The notes: generated by a model from the letters alone, not told the origin. A DNA stretch of 58,530 nucleotides from Comamonadaceae bacterium (GCA_013823485.1 PNMF01000002.1:1-58530), one strand, 5' to 3'. Shown: positions 48,258 to 57,401, counted from the first letter of the stretch. A program made the numbers and translations.

Positions 48258-49070
48258 TCAGGCGTAGTTGCCCAGCAGGGAGCCGACCTCGATCAGCAGC
48301 AGCGCCGAGAACAGGCGCGCGAAGGAGGCCATGTCGCTCTGGCGGCGAAAGCGGCCGGCGGCGTCGGGGCGGGCAGCAGCGGCCAGCGGCACCACCGCCA
48401 CCGCCAGCGCGAACAGGCCGGTCTTGAGCGCAAAGATCAGGCCCACCGCCGGGCTGAAGATGCCGCCCACCGCATGGGTGTAGGCCGGCAGGCCCCACGG
48501 CGAGAAGCCGTAGACGGTGAGGTAGGCCAGCACCAGGGCGGTCACGCCGGCCAGCCCGGCCAGCAGCAGCACCGCCAGGCCGCTGGCCAGCGCGCGCGGA
48601 AACAGGGCCAGCGCCACGGCGGCGAGCGCGTCGGGGGCGTCGGGGGCGGTGGCCACCGGGCGGCGCCGGGCCAGCAGGGCACGCACCTGCTGGGCATCGG
48701 GCATGGCGTGGCGCAAAGCCACGAACAGCGCGGCATACAGCGGTATGAGTTCCAGCACCAGGGTCCGCACCAGCACCTCGATGGCGTATTGCGACAGGCC
48801 GTAGCTGGCGGCCGTGGCCACCACGATGCGGATCAGCACCAGGCTGACCAGCGCCGACAGCACCAGAAACCAGCTCAGCAGCGGCAAGGTGGCGCGCACC
48901 AGCTGGTGCATGACGGCCTGGCGGGTGTCCTGCCGCCGGTAGCTGGAAACCGACAGCGACAGCACCGCCATGAGTGCGCCGAGCCGGACCAGGTGCAGCA
49001 GGCCGCCGGCCAGCCGCAGCAGGCCCCGGCCGGCCGGCTGCGGATCGAACGGAAGGGGCAACCGGTCCAT
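48258..49070 (-). CDS. MlaE-family lipid ABC permease
   Basis: 270 aa permease with five to six helices. The segment SYGLSQYAIEVLVRTLVLELIPLYAALFVALR matches the MlaE/YrbE EL-P region. With the MlaD protein and lipoprotein it forms most of a phospholipid transporter, but no MlaF-type ATPase or MlaB STAS protein is adjacent. ATG 49070 is chosen; a -10-like TATCAT lies 7 nt upstream. The open frame extends further upstream across the divergent acyl-CoA synthetase promoter and is not used. Confidence 0.82.
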   Translation of the reverse strand: MDRLPLPFDPQPAGRGLLRLAGGLLHLVRLGALMAVLSLSVSSYRRQDTRQAVMHQLVRATLPLLSWFLVLSALVSLVLIRIVVATAASYGLSQYAIEVLVRTLVLELIPLYAALFVALRHAMPDAQQVRALLARRRPVATAPDAPDALAAVALALFPRALASGLAVLLLAGLAGVTALVLAYLTVYGFSPWGLPAYTHAVGGIFSPAVGLIFALKTGLFALAVAVVPLAAAARPDAAGRFRRQSDMASFARLFSALLLIEVGSLLGNYA

Positions 49071-49077
49071 GCGGCGG

Positions 49078-49083
49078 ATGATA
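49078..49083 (-). promoter_or_regulatory. -10-like hexamer next to the MlaE-like start
   Basis: Minus-strand TATCAT ends 7 nt before the ATG. The remaining 130 nt to the divergent synthetase ATG show no other feature. Confidence 0.4.
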
Positions 49084-49213
49084 GTGGCGGGCCGTGCAAC
49101 AGCCTGTAAGGCCTTGTGGAACGCCCCGAGGGCTGGTGAAAACGCGCATGGCCGAAAAGCCGTCCTGCGGGTCGAATTCAACGCCTGCACAGAACCTCAG
49201 GACCCGCCCCGCC

Positions 49214-50779
49214 ATGTCCCACCACCTCGACCCCGTGATCCGCCGCCAGACCATTGCCGACGCCCTGCACCGCACCGCCCTGCGCCTGCCCGACAAGACC
49301 GCCATCGTCTGCGGCGATGTGTGCTGGACCTATGCCGACTTCAATGCGCTGGTCACGCGGCTGGCGGCCGGGCTGGCGCACATCGGCGTGGCCGAGGGCG
49401 ACAAGGTGGCCGTGCTGGCCCGCAACTCGCACGCCTTTGCCGCCCTGCGCTTTGCCATTGCACGCCGGGGCGCGGTGCTGGTGCCGATCAACTTCATGCT
49501 CAAGGCCGACGAGGTGGCCTACATCCTGCGCCACGCCGGTGCCCGCACGCTGGCCACCGACAGCGGTCTGGCCGACCTGGCCCGGGCCGCAGCAGCGCTC
49601 GACACCCGGGTCGAGCAGTTCATCTGGATGCCGGGCGAAGACCCGACCGAACCGGTGGAGCGCATGCACCGCTTCGACCACCTCGCTGCCTGCGCCGACC
49701 CGCTGCCGCCGGTGCAGCTGGCCAGCACCGACCTGGCGCAGATCGTCTACACCAGCGGCACCGAGTCCAGCCCCAAGGGCGCCATGCTCACCCACGACGC
49801 GGTGCTGTGGCAGTACGTGAGCTGCGTCATCAATGCCGAGATCGCCGAGGCCGATGTGGCCCTGCACGCCCTGCCGCTGTACCACTGCGCCCAGCTCGAC
49901 GTGTTCTTCGGCCCGGCCATCTATGTGGGCAGCACCAACATCATCACCGGCAAGCCGGTGCCGGACCACCTGCTCAAGCTGCTGGAGCAGCACCGCATCA
50001 CCAGCTTCTTTGCGCCGCCCACGGTGTGGATCGGGCTGCTGCGCTCGCCGGCCTTCGACCCGGCCCGGCTGACCCGGCTGGCCAAGGGCTACTACGGCGC
50101 GTCCATCATGCCGGTGGAGGTGCTCAAGGAACTCGCCTCGCGACTGCCTTCGGTGCGGCTGTGGAACCTGTACGGACAGACCGAGATCGCGCCGCTGGCC
50201 ACCATGCTCGGCCCGCAGGACCAGCTGCGCAAGCCGGGCTCCTGCGGCAAGGCGGTGCTCAATGTCGAGACCCGGGTGGTGAACGACCAGATGGACGATG
50301 TGGCGGTGGGCGAGGTCGGCGAGATCGTGCACCGCTCGCCGCACCTGATGCTGGGCTACTTCAACGACCCCGAGCGAACCCGCGCGGCCTTCGAGGGCGA
50401 CTGGTTCCACAGCGGCGATCTGGCGGTGGTGGACGAGGAAGGCTTCATCACCGTGGTCGACCGCAAGAAGGACATGATCAAGACCGGCGGCGAGAACGTG
50501 GCCAGCCGCGAGGTCGAGGAAATGATCTACCGCCTGGGCGCGGTGAGCGAGGTGGCGGTGATCGGCCTGGCCGATCCGAAATGGGTCGAGGCGGTGACGG
50601 CGGTGATCGTGGTCAAGGCCGGTCAGCACCTCACCGAGGACGAGGTGATCGCGCACTGCAATGCCCACATGGCCTCGTTCAAGTCGCCCAAGCGCGTGGT
50701 GTTCACCGACGCCCTGCCCAAGAACCCCAGCGGCAAGCTGCTCAAGCGCGAGCTGCGGCTGCGTTACGCGCAGGCCTGA
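49214..50779 (+). CDS. Acyl-CoA synthetase (AMP-binding)
   Basis: 521 aa adenylate-forming ligase. Key motifs are YTSGTESSPKGAML, LYGQTEIAP, WFHSGDLAVVDEEG and the hinge DRKKDMIKTGGENVASREVE; the C-terminal catalytic Lys is in NPSGKLLKRELR. It resembles FadD13-type or feruloyl-like synthetases. The phosphate loop has Glu-Ser where Thr-Gly is usual (SGTESSPKG), a variant seen in this subgroup. Its 3' end overlaps the convergent queG by 38 bp. The substrate is not predictable. Confidence 0.9.
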   Translation: MSHHLDPVIRRQTIADALHRTALRLPDKTAIVCGDVCWTYADFNALVTRLAAGLAHIGVAEGDKVAVLARNSHAFAALRFAIARRGAVLVPINFMLKADEVAYILRHAGARTLATDSGLADLARAAAALDTRVEQFIWMPGEDPTEPVERMHRFDHLAACADPLPPVQLASTDLAQIVYTSGTESSPKGAMLTHDAVLWQYVSCVINAEIAEADVALHALPLYHCAQLDVFFGPAIYVGSTNIITGKPVPDHLLKLLEQHRITSFFAPPTVWIGLLRSPAFDPARLTRLAKGYYGASIMPVEVLKELASRLPSVRLWNLYGQTEIAPLATMLGPQDQLRKPGSCGKAVLNVETRVVNDQMDDVAVGEVGEIVHRSPHLMLGYFNDPERTRAAFEGDWFHSGDLAVVDEEGFITVVDRKKDMIKTGGENVASREVEEMIYRLGAVSEVAVIGLADPKWVEAVTAVIVVKAGQHLTEDEVIAHCNAHMASFKSPKRVVFTDALPKNPSGKLLKRELRLRYAQA

Positions 50780-51854
50780 GCGACCAGGCCACCTGCTCGC
50801 GCACCACCTCGCTGGGGTGGTCGGCCCAGGCCTGCAGCGCGGCGCGGGCGGCGTCGGCCTCGGCGGCCGGCAAGCCGGCATGCAGCGCGTTGCCCAGCGC
50901 CAGCGCGATGTTGCGCAGCCAGCGCGCATGGCCGATGCGGCGGATGGCGCTGCCCTCGGTGCGGCGCAGGAATTCGGCCTCGGTCCAGGCCATCAGTTCG
51001 GTGAGTGCGGAGCCGCCGAGCCCGGCGCGTTCGTCGAAGTCGGGCAGCGGCGAGCGTTGTGCGAACTTGTTCCAGGGGCAGACCAGCTGGCAGTCGTCGC
51101 AGCCGTAAATGCGGTTGCCCAGCAGCGGCCGCAGCTCGGTCGGTATAGGGCCGTCGTGTTCGATGGTCAGGTAGCTGATGCAGCGGCGCGCGTCCAGCCG
51201 GTACGGGGCGGTGATGGCCTGGGTGGGGCAGGCATCGATGCAGGCGCTGCAGCGGCCGCAGTGGTCGCTCACCGGCTCGGTGGGGGGCAGTGCCATGTCG
51301 GTGAAGATCTCGCCCAGGAAAAACATCGAGCCGGCTTCGCGGTCCAGCACCAGGGTGTGCTTGCCGCGCCAGCCCAGGCCGCTGCGGGTGGCCAGCTCGG
51401 CTTCCAGAACCGGGGCCGAATCGGTGAACACGCGGTGGCCAAAGGGGCCGATGTCGGCCGCCATGCGGTCGGCCAGCTTCTGCAGGCGCTGGCGGAACAC
51501 CTTGTGGTAGTCCCGGCCACGGGCATAGACCGAGATCACCGCTTCCCCGGGGCGCTGCAGCCGCTGCAGTTCGCGCCCGGTCCAGTCGGGCGGGGTGTCG
51601 GCCGGCAGGTAGTGCATGCGGGCGGTGATGACGCTCAGCGTGCCCGGCACCAGCTCGGCCGGACGGGCGCGGGTCAGGCCGTGGCGGGCCATGTAGTCCA
51701 TGCCGCCATGGCAGCCGGCCTCCAGCCAGGCCAGCAGGCCGGGCTCGGCCGAGCGCAGGTCGACACCCGTCACACCGATTTGGGAGAATGCGAGCTCTTG
51801 CCCCCAGGCGCGTATGCGGGAGACCAGTTGAGCGACATCCAGACCCGTGTTCAT
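50742..51854 (-). CDS. queG: QueG, epoxyqueuosine reductase
   Basis: 370 aa cobalamin-dependent enzyme for the last step of queuosine tRNA modification. Two [4Fe-4S] clusters are marked by CGRCSACIDACP and CDDCQLVCPWN. The central RDYHKVFRQRLQ and YGxDD region is typical. The C-terminal HEAT-like segment ends over the acyl-CoA synthetase gene (38-bp convergent overlap). The ATG at 51854 lies inside the 5' part of tsaE on the opposite strand. Confidence 0.95.
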   Translation of the reverse strand: MNTGLDVAQLVSRIRAWGQELAFSQIGVTGVDLRSAEPGLLAWLEAGCHGGMDYMARHGLTRARPAELVPGTLSVITARMHYLPADTPPDWTGRELQRLQRPGEAVISVYARGRDYHKVFRQRLQKLADRMAADIGPFGHRVFTDSAPVLEAELATRSGLGWRGKHTLVLDREAGSMFFLGEIFTDMALPPTEPVSDHCGRCSACIDACPTQAITAPYRLDARRCISYLTIEHDGPIPTELRPLLGNRIYGCDDCQLVCPWNKFAQRSPLPDFDERAGLGGSALTELMAWTEAEFLRRTEGSAIRRIGHARWLRNIALALGNALHAGLPAAEADAARAALQAWADHPSEVVREQVAWSLRPARNAAAARA

Positions 51855-52388
51855 GCGGCACCGATTGTAGGAAGCGGTGTCTGGCATGGCCGCTGGCCCC
51901 ACGAGGAGGCCACGCAAGCCTGCGCACAGCGGCTGGCGGCCTGCCCCGCCGTGGCCCATGCCACGCTGGCGTTGCAGGGCGATCTGGGTGCCGGCAAGAC
52001 CACCTTCGTGCGCCACCTGCTGCGGGCCCTGGGCGTGCGCGGACGCATCAAGAGCCCCACCTACGCAGTGGTCGAGCCGCACACCGCGATCGACTGTCCG
52101 CTCATGCCGCCGGGCGAGGCGCTGTCGATCTGGCACTTCGACTTCTACCGTTTCACCGACCCGCGCGAGTGGGAAGACGCCGGCTTCCGCGAACTTTTCG
52201 GGAGCCCCGGCCTCAAGCTGGTGGAATGGCCGGAGCGCGCCGCCGGTTTCATGCCCGCCCTCGATCTGACGCTGGACATCGACCCCGACCCCATGAACAC
52301 CGACCCCGAACACGACGGTTCGCGCCTGGTGCGCGCCACCGCCCACACACCGGCCGGGCAGCGGCTGCTGGAGGCCATCGCCGGATGA
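51828..52388 (+). CDS. tsaE: TsaE, tRNA threonylcarbamoyladenosine ATPase
   Basis: 186 aa P-loop ATPase that drives the TsaBD complex in t6A tRNA modification. It has Walker A GDLGAGKTT, SPTYAVVE and the HFDFYRF motif. No ATG lies before Walker A in frame. TTG 51828 is chosen because GGGAG precedes it by 7 nt; this makes the gene overlap the divergent queG start by 27 bp. Its stop overlaps amiC (ATGA), the usual tsaE-amiC arrangement. Confidence 0.9.
   Translation: MSDIQTRVHAAPIVGSGVWHGRWPHEEATQACAQRLAACPAVAHATLALQGDLGAGKTTFVRHLLRALGVRGRIKSPTYAVVEPHTAIDCPLMPPGEALSIWHFDFYRFTDPREWEDAGFRELFGSPGLKLVEWPERAAGFMPALDLTLDIDPDPMNTDPEHDGSRLVRATAHTPAGQRLLEAIAG
51864..51869 (-). promoter_or_regulatory. 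-10-like hexamer upstream of queG
   Basis: Minus-strand TACAAT ends 9 nt before the queG ATG and lies within tsaE coding sequence. It is preceded by CTTCC, the same context as the mutL hexamer at 57421. Confidence 0.45.
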
Positions 52389-53833
52389 CCCGCCTGCCCG
52401 ATTCCGCCCGGCGCAGCCTGCTCAAGGTCGGCTCGCTGGTGCTGCTGCTGGGGCCGCACCACATTGCGCGCGGGGCCAGCGTGCTGGCGGTGCGCATCTG
52501 GCCGGCCGACGACTACACCCGGGTGACCATCGAGTCCGATGCCAAGCTGGTCTCGCGCTCCAGCTTTGTGGACAACCCGCCCCGGCTGGCGGTGGACATC
52601 GAGGGCCTGGACCTGCTGCCCGGCCTGCGCGATCTGGTGGCCCAGCTGCGCTCGGACGACCCCAACATCGGCGGCATCCGGGTGGCGCAGTTCGCACCCA
52701 ACGTGGTGCGGCTGGTGATCGACCTCAAGCAGGCCATGAAGCCCGAGGTGTTCAACCTCGATCCGGTGGCGGCCTACCAGCACCGGCTGGTGCTGGACCT
52801 GCGGCCGGTCAACCCGCCCGACCCGCTGGAGCAGCTGATTGCGCAGCGCATGCGCGACCTCGATGAAGCCAGCGCCCGCGCCGCCCGCCTGCTCGGGCTG
52901 GAGACCCAGGGCAGCGGCGTGACCGTGACGCCCGAGACCGCCGGCCGTTCCGACCCGCTGGGCGACCTGATCGCCCGCCAGGACTCGCCCGGCGGCGCCA
53001 CACGCAGCCCCCCGCCGGCCCGCAGCGAACCCCCCGTGGCCGCCGCACCGGTGCCGCCCGCCAGCCGGCCCGCCGCACCCTCGGCCAAGGCCCGCGAACG
53101 CGCCCGCACCGAACGCCTGATCGTCATCGCCCTGGACCCCGGCCACGGCGGCGAAGACCCCGGTGCCATCGGCCCCGGCGGCACACACGAAAAAAAGGTG
53201 GTGCTGCAGATTGCGCAGAAGCTGCGCGACCGCATCAACGCCACCACCGTCAACGGCAACCCGATGCGCGCCTTCATGACCCGCGACGCCGACTTCTTCG
53301 TGCCGCTGCAGGTGCGGGTGGCCAAGGCACAGCGGGTGCAGGCCGACCTGTTCATCAGCATCCACGCCGACGCCTTCTACAGCCCCCGGCCGCAGGGCGC
53401 GAGCATCTATGCCCTGAGCACGCGGGGCGCCAGCAGCGCGACCGCGCGCTGGATGGCCAACAAGGAAAACGCCGCCGACCTGGTGGGCGGCATCAATGTG
53501 CGCTCGCAGGACGCGGCGGTGCAGCGTGCCCTGCTCGACATGAGCACCACCGCCCAGATCAACGACAGCCTCAAGCTCGGCAGCTCGATGCTGGGCGAGG
53601 TGAAACGGGTGGGCCGGCTGCACAAGCCCCGGGTCGAGCAGGCCAACTTTGCGGTGCTGCGCGCCCCCGACATTCCCAGCGTGCTGGTAGAGACCGCCTT
53701 CATCAGCAACCCCGACGAAGAAAAACGCCTGAACGACCCGAAGTACCAGAACGACCTGGCCGACGCCCTGATGCGCGGCATCGTCCGGTACTTTGAAGCC
53801 AACCCGCCGCTGGCGCGCAACCGCCAGATCTGA
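52385..53833 (+). CDS. amiC: AmiC-like N-acetylmuramoyl-L-alanine amidase
   Basis: 482 aa periplasmic zinc amidase that cuts septal peptidoglycan. A Tat-type leader (SARRSLLKVGSLVLLL) is followed by an AMIN targeting domain (about residues 30-145). A long Pro/Ala-rich linker leads to the Amidase_3 domain with DPGHGGEDPG (His ligand), HEKKVVL (Glu), SIHADAF (His) and ETAFISN (catalytic Glu). It is coupled to tsaE by a 4-nt overlap. Confidence 0.95.
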   Translation: MTRLPDSARRSLLKVGSLVLLLGPHHIARGASVLAVRIWPADDYTRVTIESDAKLVSRSSFVDNPPRLAVDIEGLDLLPGLRDLVAQLRSDDPNIGGIRVAQFAPNVVRLVIDLKQAMKPEVFNLDPVAAYQHRLVLDLRPVNPPDPLEQLIAQRMRDLDEASARAARLLGLETQGSGVTVTPETAGRSDPLGDLIARQDSPGGATRSPPPARSEPPVAAAPVPPASRPAAPSAKARERARTERLIVIALDPGHGGEDPGAIGPGGTHEKKVVLQIAQKLRDRINATTVNGNPMRAFMTRDADFFVPLQVRVAKAQRVQADLFISIHADAFYSPRPQGASIYALSTRGASSATARWMANKENAADLVGGINVRSQDAAVQRALLDMSTTAQINDSLKLGSSMLGEVKRVGRLHKPRVEQANFAVLRAPDIPSVLVETAFISNPDEEKRLNDPKYQNDLADALMRGIVRYFEANPPLARNRQI

Positions 53834-53859
53834 CCCCCGACCCTGCCCACTGACCCGAC

Positions 53860-54333
53860 ATGGCCCACCAATACACCGCCGACATCCTCTGGGAGCGCGG
53901 CGACCAGACCTTCACCGACAACCGCTACAGCCGCCGCCACACCATCCGCCTGGACGGCGGGCTGGAGGTGGCCGGCTCCTCATCGCCGCTGGTAGTGCCG
54001 CTGCCGTACTCCGACCCGGCCGCCATGGACCCGGAAGAGGCCTTCGTCGCCTCGCTCTCGAGCTGCCACATGCTGTGGTTCTTCTCCATTGCGGTGCGCG
54101 CCGGCTTCTGCGTCGACCGTTATGCCGACCATGCCGTGGGCGTGATGGCCGCCAACGAGAAGCGCAAGTTCTGGGTCTCGAAGGTCACGCTGCACCCCGC
54201 CGTCACCTTCTCGGGCCGGCAGCCCACCGCCGACGAGCTGGCCGACATGCACCACCTGGCCCACGAAGAATGCTTCATCGCCAATTCGGTGAAGACGCAG
54301 GTGGTGGTGGAGCCGCAGACCGCAGGAGCCTGA
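53860..54333 (+). CDS. OsmC/Ohr-family peroxiredoxin-like protein
   Basis: 157 aa OsmC-fold protein. The two reactive cysteines are in LSSCHMLWFF and HEECFIANS, with the FVASLSSC signature. It is likely a thiol-dependent hydroperoxide reductase for organic peroxides. It starts 26 nt after amiC and is followed 2 nt later by the GAF protein, probably as one transcript. Confidence 0.9.
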   Translation: MAHQYTADILWERGDQTFTDNRYSRRHTIRLDGGLEVAGSSSPLVVPLPYSDPAAMDPEEAFVASLSSCHMLWFFSIAVRAGFCVDRYADHAVGVMAANEKRKFWVSKVTLHPAVTFSGRQPTADELADMHHLAHEECFIANSVKTQVVVEPQTAGA

Positions 54334-54335
54334 CC

Positions 54336-54878
54336 ATGCCGCTGTCCCTCCACGACATGGGCTACGAGCCCGACGACCTGAAGGTGACCATCTCGGAGAT
54401 GCTGGTGGCCACCGCCGACCATTCCGACGAATCCCTGGACCGCAACATCACCGAGGTGCTGCGCACCCTGCGTGAACGCATGAAGATGGACGTGGTTTTC
54501 TGCTCGGAGTTTGTCGATGGCCAGCGCGTGTTCCGCCAGGTGGCGGCCGACGAAGCGCGACCGGTGATCAGCGCCGGCCAGTCGGACCGGCTCGAAGAGA
54601 GCTGGTGCCACCATGTGGTGGAAGGGCGGCTGCCCGGCTTCCTGCCGGACGCCTCGCAGCACCCGCTGTCACGGGCATTGGCGGCCTCGCTGCCGTTCGG
54701 CATCGGCACCCACATCAGCACACCCATCGTGCTGAGCAACGGTCAGGTTTACGGCACCCTGTGCAGCTTCACTTTCAGCCCGCAGGACAACCCGAACCCG
54801 GACGATCTGAAGACACTTCAGATGACGGCTCGCCTGACCGCCATGCGCATCGAGGCCGGACGGACGCCCACGGCCTGA
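54336..54878 (+). CDS. GAF-domain protein
   Basis: 180 aa, almost entirely a GAF domain (about residues 35-170; MDVVFCSEFVDGQRVFRQVA, WCHHVVEGRLPGF, HISTPIVLSNGQVYGTLCSF). No output domain is attached. A possible ligand-facing Cys lies in VVFCSEF and another in ESWCHH. AGGAG sits 9 nt before ATG 54336. The OsmC neighbour suggests redox or peroxide sensing, but this is inference. Confidence 0.82.
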   Translation: MPLSLHDMGYEPDDLKVTISEMLVATADHSDESLDRNITEVLRTLRERMKMDVVFCSEFVDGQRVFRQVAADEARPVISAGQSDRLEESWCHHVVEGRLPGFLPDASQHPLSRALAASLPFGIGTHISTPIVLSNGQVYGTLCSFTFSPQDNPNPDDLKTLQMTARLTAMRIEAGRTPTA

Positions 54879-54882
54879 GCCG

Positions 54883-55383
54883 TCACACCGGGTAGATCAG
54901 CGAGTTCAGCACCATCTCGCTGTCGTACACGCAACGCCGGTCCTGCAGCCGCAGGCCTTCGGGGGTGTGCACGAAGGCGTCGATGTAGCGGCCCACCTGG
55001 AACACCTCGCTGGTGCCGCCGGGCCGGGTGCGGAACACCGCATAGCTGGTTTCGGCCCGCACCGGATCGTCCGGCGTGCCGGCACCCGCCTGGGTGATGC
55101 GCGCGCAACCCACCACATGGCGGGTGTAGTAAGGCGCGTGGTAGATGGTGGTGGTGGCGCCGACCACGCGGTCGCGCATCATGGCCTGGCTTTCCAGGTG
55201 GATCAGGCACAGCGGCAGGCCACGGTCGAAGTTCTCGCGGCCCTGCACCCGGTAACGGGCATCGGCCAGGAACAGCTCGGGCCATTCGGCGAAGCGGCGG
55301 TCGTCCAGCACGGCAGCGTAGTCGGCATTGAAGGCGTCGATCTGCTGCCGCAGGGCCAGGGTCTCGGGGGTCGTCAACGGCAT
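54883..55383 (-). CDS. Aromatic-ring-hydroxylating dioxygenase beta subunit
   Basis: 166 aa small subunit of an alpha3beta3 Rieske oxygenase, with an NTF2-like fold (EWPELFLADARYRVQGRENFDRG and RRCVYDSEMVLNSLIYPV). It has a structural role. It lies 2 nt after the alpha-subunit gene stop and converges with the GAF gene (4-nt gap). Confidence 0.85.
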   Translation of the reverse strand: MPLTTPETLALRQQIDAFNADYAAVLDDRRFAEWPELFLADARYRVQGRENFDRGLPLCLIHLESQAMMRDRVVGATTTIYHAPYYTRHVVGCARITQAGAGTPDDPVRAETSYAVFRTRPGGTSEVFQVGRYIDAFVHTPEGLRLQDRRCVYDSEMVLNSLIYPV

Positions 55384-55385
55384 GG

Positions 55386-56732
55386 TCAGACCCCCATGGC
55401 ACGCCGCCAGTAGGCGTACATGGAGCGGATCAGGGTTTCGGTGACCATGTGCTCGGTGGGCGGACCGCCCACGTCGTCGGTCTTGCCGCCGAGCTCGACC
55501 AGGGTGGACCCGCCCTCGCCCCACTGGCGGAAACCGTCCTGGCTGAACTCGATCACCTCGCCGTCGTCGGCGCTCACGAAGCCGGCCGGGCCGAACAGGT
55601 TGGCCTGGCGCAGGCGGCGGGTGGTCATCTCCTCGGTGTCATCGGCAAAGCCGAAATGGGTCCAGACAAAGTCGAACTCGCCCGGGCCGCGCGGCACGAT
55701 GTGGCGGGTGGAGAGCGAGTTGACCTGCTGCTGCACGATCAGGCCGGGGAACAGGGTGATCATGGTCACGGTGGGCGTGATGGCGGTACCGGGGTTGGAC
55801 GGGTCGTCGATGGTCCACCAGGGCTCGGGCACCACATCGAGCAGGCGCGGGTCGCCGAGCTGCATGTCGGCCTTGAAGCTGGTCACGCCCTCGGTGACCG
55901 CCCGGTTGGCGCCGCCGTCGTTGCGGCGCGAGAGCATGACCGCGTGGCGGCCGTGCGTGTCCATCACCATGCGGCTTTTCTGGTCGGCACGCCACAGCCC
56001 GAAGGTGACGAACCAGGTGTGCAGCAGACCCGGGTGGTACGGGTCCTTGATGTTTTCCATCATCAGCTTCCAGTTGCCCGGAATGCGCTGGCGGTTGGTG
56101 CCCAGCAGGCGCAGTTCACGCCCCTGGAAGATGCGGTTCAGCCAGGGCATGACGCTGCTGCCCAGGTAGTCTTCCAGCGGCTCGGCGTCTTCGCTGAAGG
56201 TGGCGAACACCAGGCCGTGCAGCACCGCCACGCGCAGTTGGGTCAGGCCGTTCTTCGAGAGGTCGAAGTCGGCCGGCATACCGCCGTGCACGCATTCACC
56301 GTCGGGGCCGTCGGCCTTCACACCGTCCTTGAACGGCAGACCTGCCAGGTCGCCGTTGAGCTTGTAGGTCCACTGGTGGTAGGGGCAGACGAAGCTGCGC
56401 GCGTTGCCGGTCTGGCCGTCCATGGGCGGCTGGCAGAAACGCACGCCCCGGTGGGCGCAGCGGTTCTCGACCACGCGGATGCCGTGGTCGGTGTCGCGGT
56501 CGCGCGGGGCCACGCGGTCGCGCACCATGATCACCTGCCGTTCGCCGACCCAGCTCAGCTTGTAGTCACCGGTCTTGGGGATCTCGATGGCCAGGCCGAT
56601 GTAGTTCCAGTGCGGTCCGTAGAACAGCCGCTCCAGCTCCTGCTGGTAGAGCGACGGGTCGGTGTAGGCCCAGAAGGGGATGCGGCTGGTGCCCGGATCG
56701 GGCCAGCGGACGAGGGGTTGGGGTGCGTTCAT
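55386..56732 (-). CDS. Aromatic-ring-hydroxylating dioxygenase alpha subunit (Rieske)
   Basis: 448 aa catalytic subunit. The Rieske [2Fe-2S] site is CAH and CPYH, with 21 residues between the pairs instead of the usual 15-17, so there is a small insertion. The mononuclear iron site is in ENIKDPYHPGLLH (Asp, two His). It needs an electron-transfer reductase or ferredoxin, none of which is adjacent. The substrate is probably an aromatic acid or a related ring; sequence alone does not tell. ATG 56732 is 14 nt after the dedA stop, so both may be on one transcript. Confidence 0.9.
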   Translation of the reverse strand: MNAPQPLVRWPDPGTSRIPFWAYTDPSLYQQELERLFYGPHWNYIGLAIEIPKTGDYKLSWVGERQVIMVRDRVAPRDRDTDHGIRVVENRCAHRGVRFCQPPMDGQTGNARSFVCPYHQWTYKLNGDLAGLPFKDGVKADGPDGECVHGGMPADFDLSKNGLTQLRVAVLHGLVFATFSEDAEPLEDYLGSSVMPWLNRIFQGRELRLLGTNRQRIPGNWKLMMENIKDPYHPGLLHTWFVTFGLWRADQKSRMVMDTHGRHAVMLSRRNDGGANRAVTEGVTSFKADMQLGDPRLLDVVPEPWWTIDDPSNPGTAITPTVTMITLFPGLIVQQQVNSLSTRHIVPRGPGEFDFVWTHFGFADDTEEMTTRRLRQANLFGPAGFVSADDGEVIEFSQDGFRQWGEGGSTLVELGGKTDDVGGPPTEHMVTETLIRSMYAYWRRAMGV

Positions 56733-56745
56733 GTGGCCTCCGTTG

Positions 56746-57393
56746 TCAGGGGGTCGCCGGGCTCGTGCGGGCCTTCCAGGCGCCCCACAGCGCAATGATT
56801 CCCGGAATCAGGATGAGTGCCCAGATGATCTTGCTCAGGTTGGCCTTGACCCAGGGCAGGTTGCCGAACCAGTAACCGGCCAGCGTGAGGCCCACCACCC
56901 AGATGAGCGCGCCGATCACGTTGAAGGCGGTGAATCGGGTGCGGTTCATCTCGGCCACACCGGCCACGAAGGGCGCGAAGGTGCGGATGAAGGGCATGAA
57001 GCGCGCCAGGATGATGGTGATGCCCCCGTGGCGCTCGTAGAACGCGTGGGCCTGGTTGAAGGCGTTGCGGTTGAACAGCCGCGAGTTCTCCCACTGGAAC
57101 ACCTTCGGCCCGAAATGGCGGCCGATGGTGTAGTTGGTCTGGTCGCCCAGGATGGCGGCCGCCACCAGCAGGGCCATGACCAGCGGCAGGTTCATCAGCC
57201 CGGCGCCGCACAGCGTGCCCACCACGAACAGCAGCGAGTCGCCCGGCAGGAACGGCATGACCACCACGCCGGTCTCGGTGAAGATGATGAGGAACAGCAG
57301 CGCATACACCCAGGCGCCGTAGTTCTGCACAAAGGTCTGCAGATGCTGGTCCACATGCAGGATGAAATCGATCAGAAAGGTGATGAGCTCCAT
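56746..57393 (-). CDS. DedA family membrane protein
   Basis: 215 aa inner-membrane protein of the DedA/VTT family, with about five helices. It shows the conserved FTETGVVVMPFLPGDSLLF and RFMPFIRTFAPFVAGV segments, the latter with the functionally important Arg residues. Members are proposed lipid scramblases or flippases. A -10-like GATAAT lies 8 nt before the ATG. It is divergent from mutL with a 39-bp gap. Confidence 0.92.
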   Translation of the reverse strand: MELITFLIDFILHVDQHLQTFVQNYGAWVYALLFLIIFTETGVVVMPFLPGDSLLFVVGTLCGAGLMNLPLVMALLVAAAILGDQTNYTIGRHFGPKVFQWENSRLFNRNAFNQAHAFYERHGGITIILARFMPFIRTFAPFVAGVAEMNRTRFTAFNVIGALIWVVGLTLAGYWFGNLPWVKANLSKIIWALILIPGIIALWGAWKARTSPATP

Positions 57394-57401
57394 GGCCGGC
57401 G

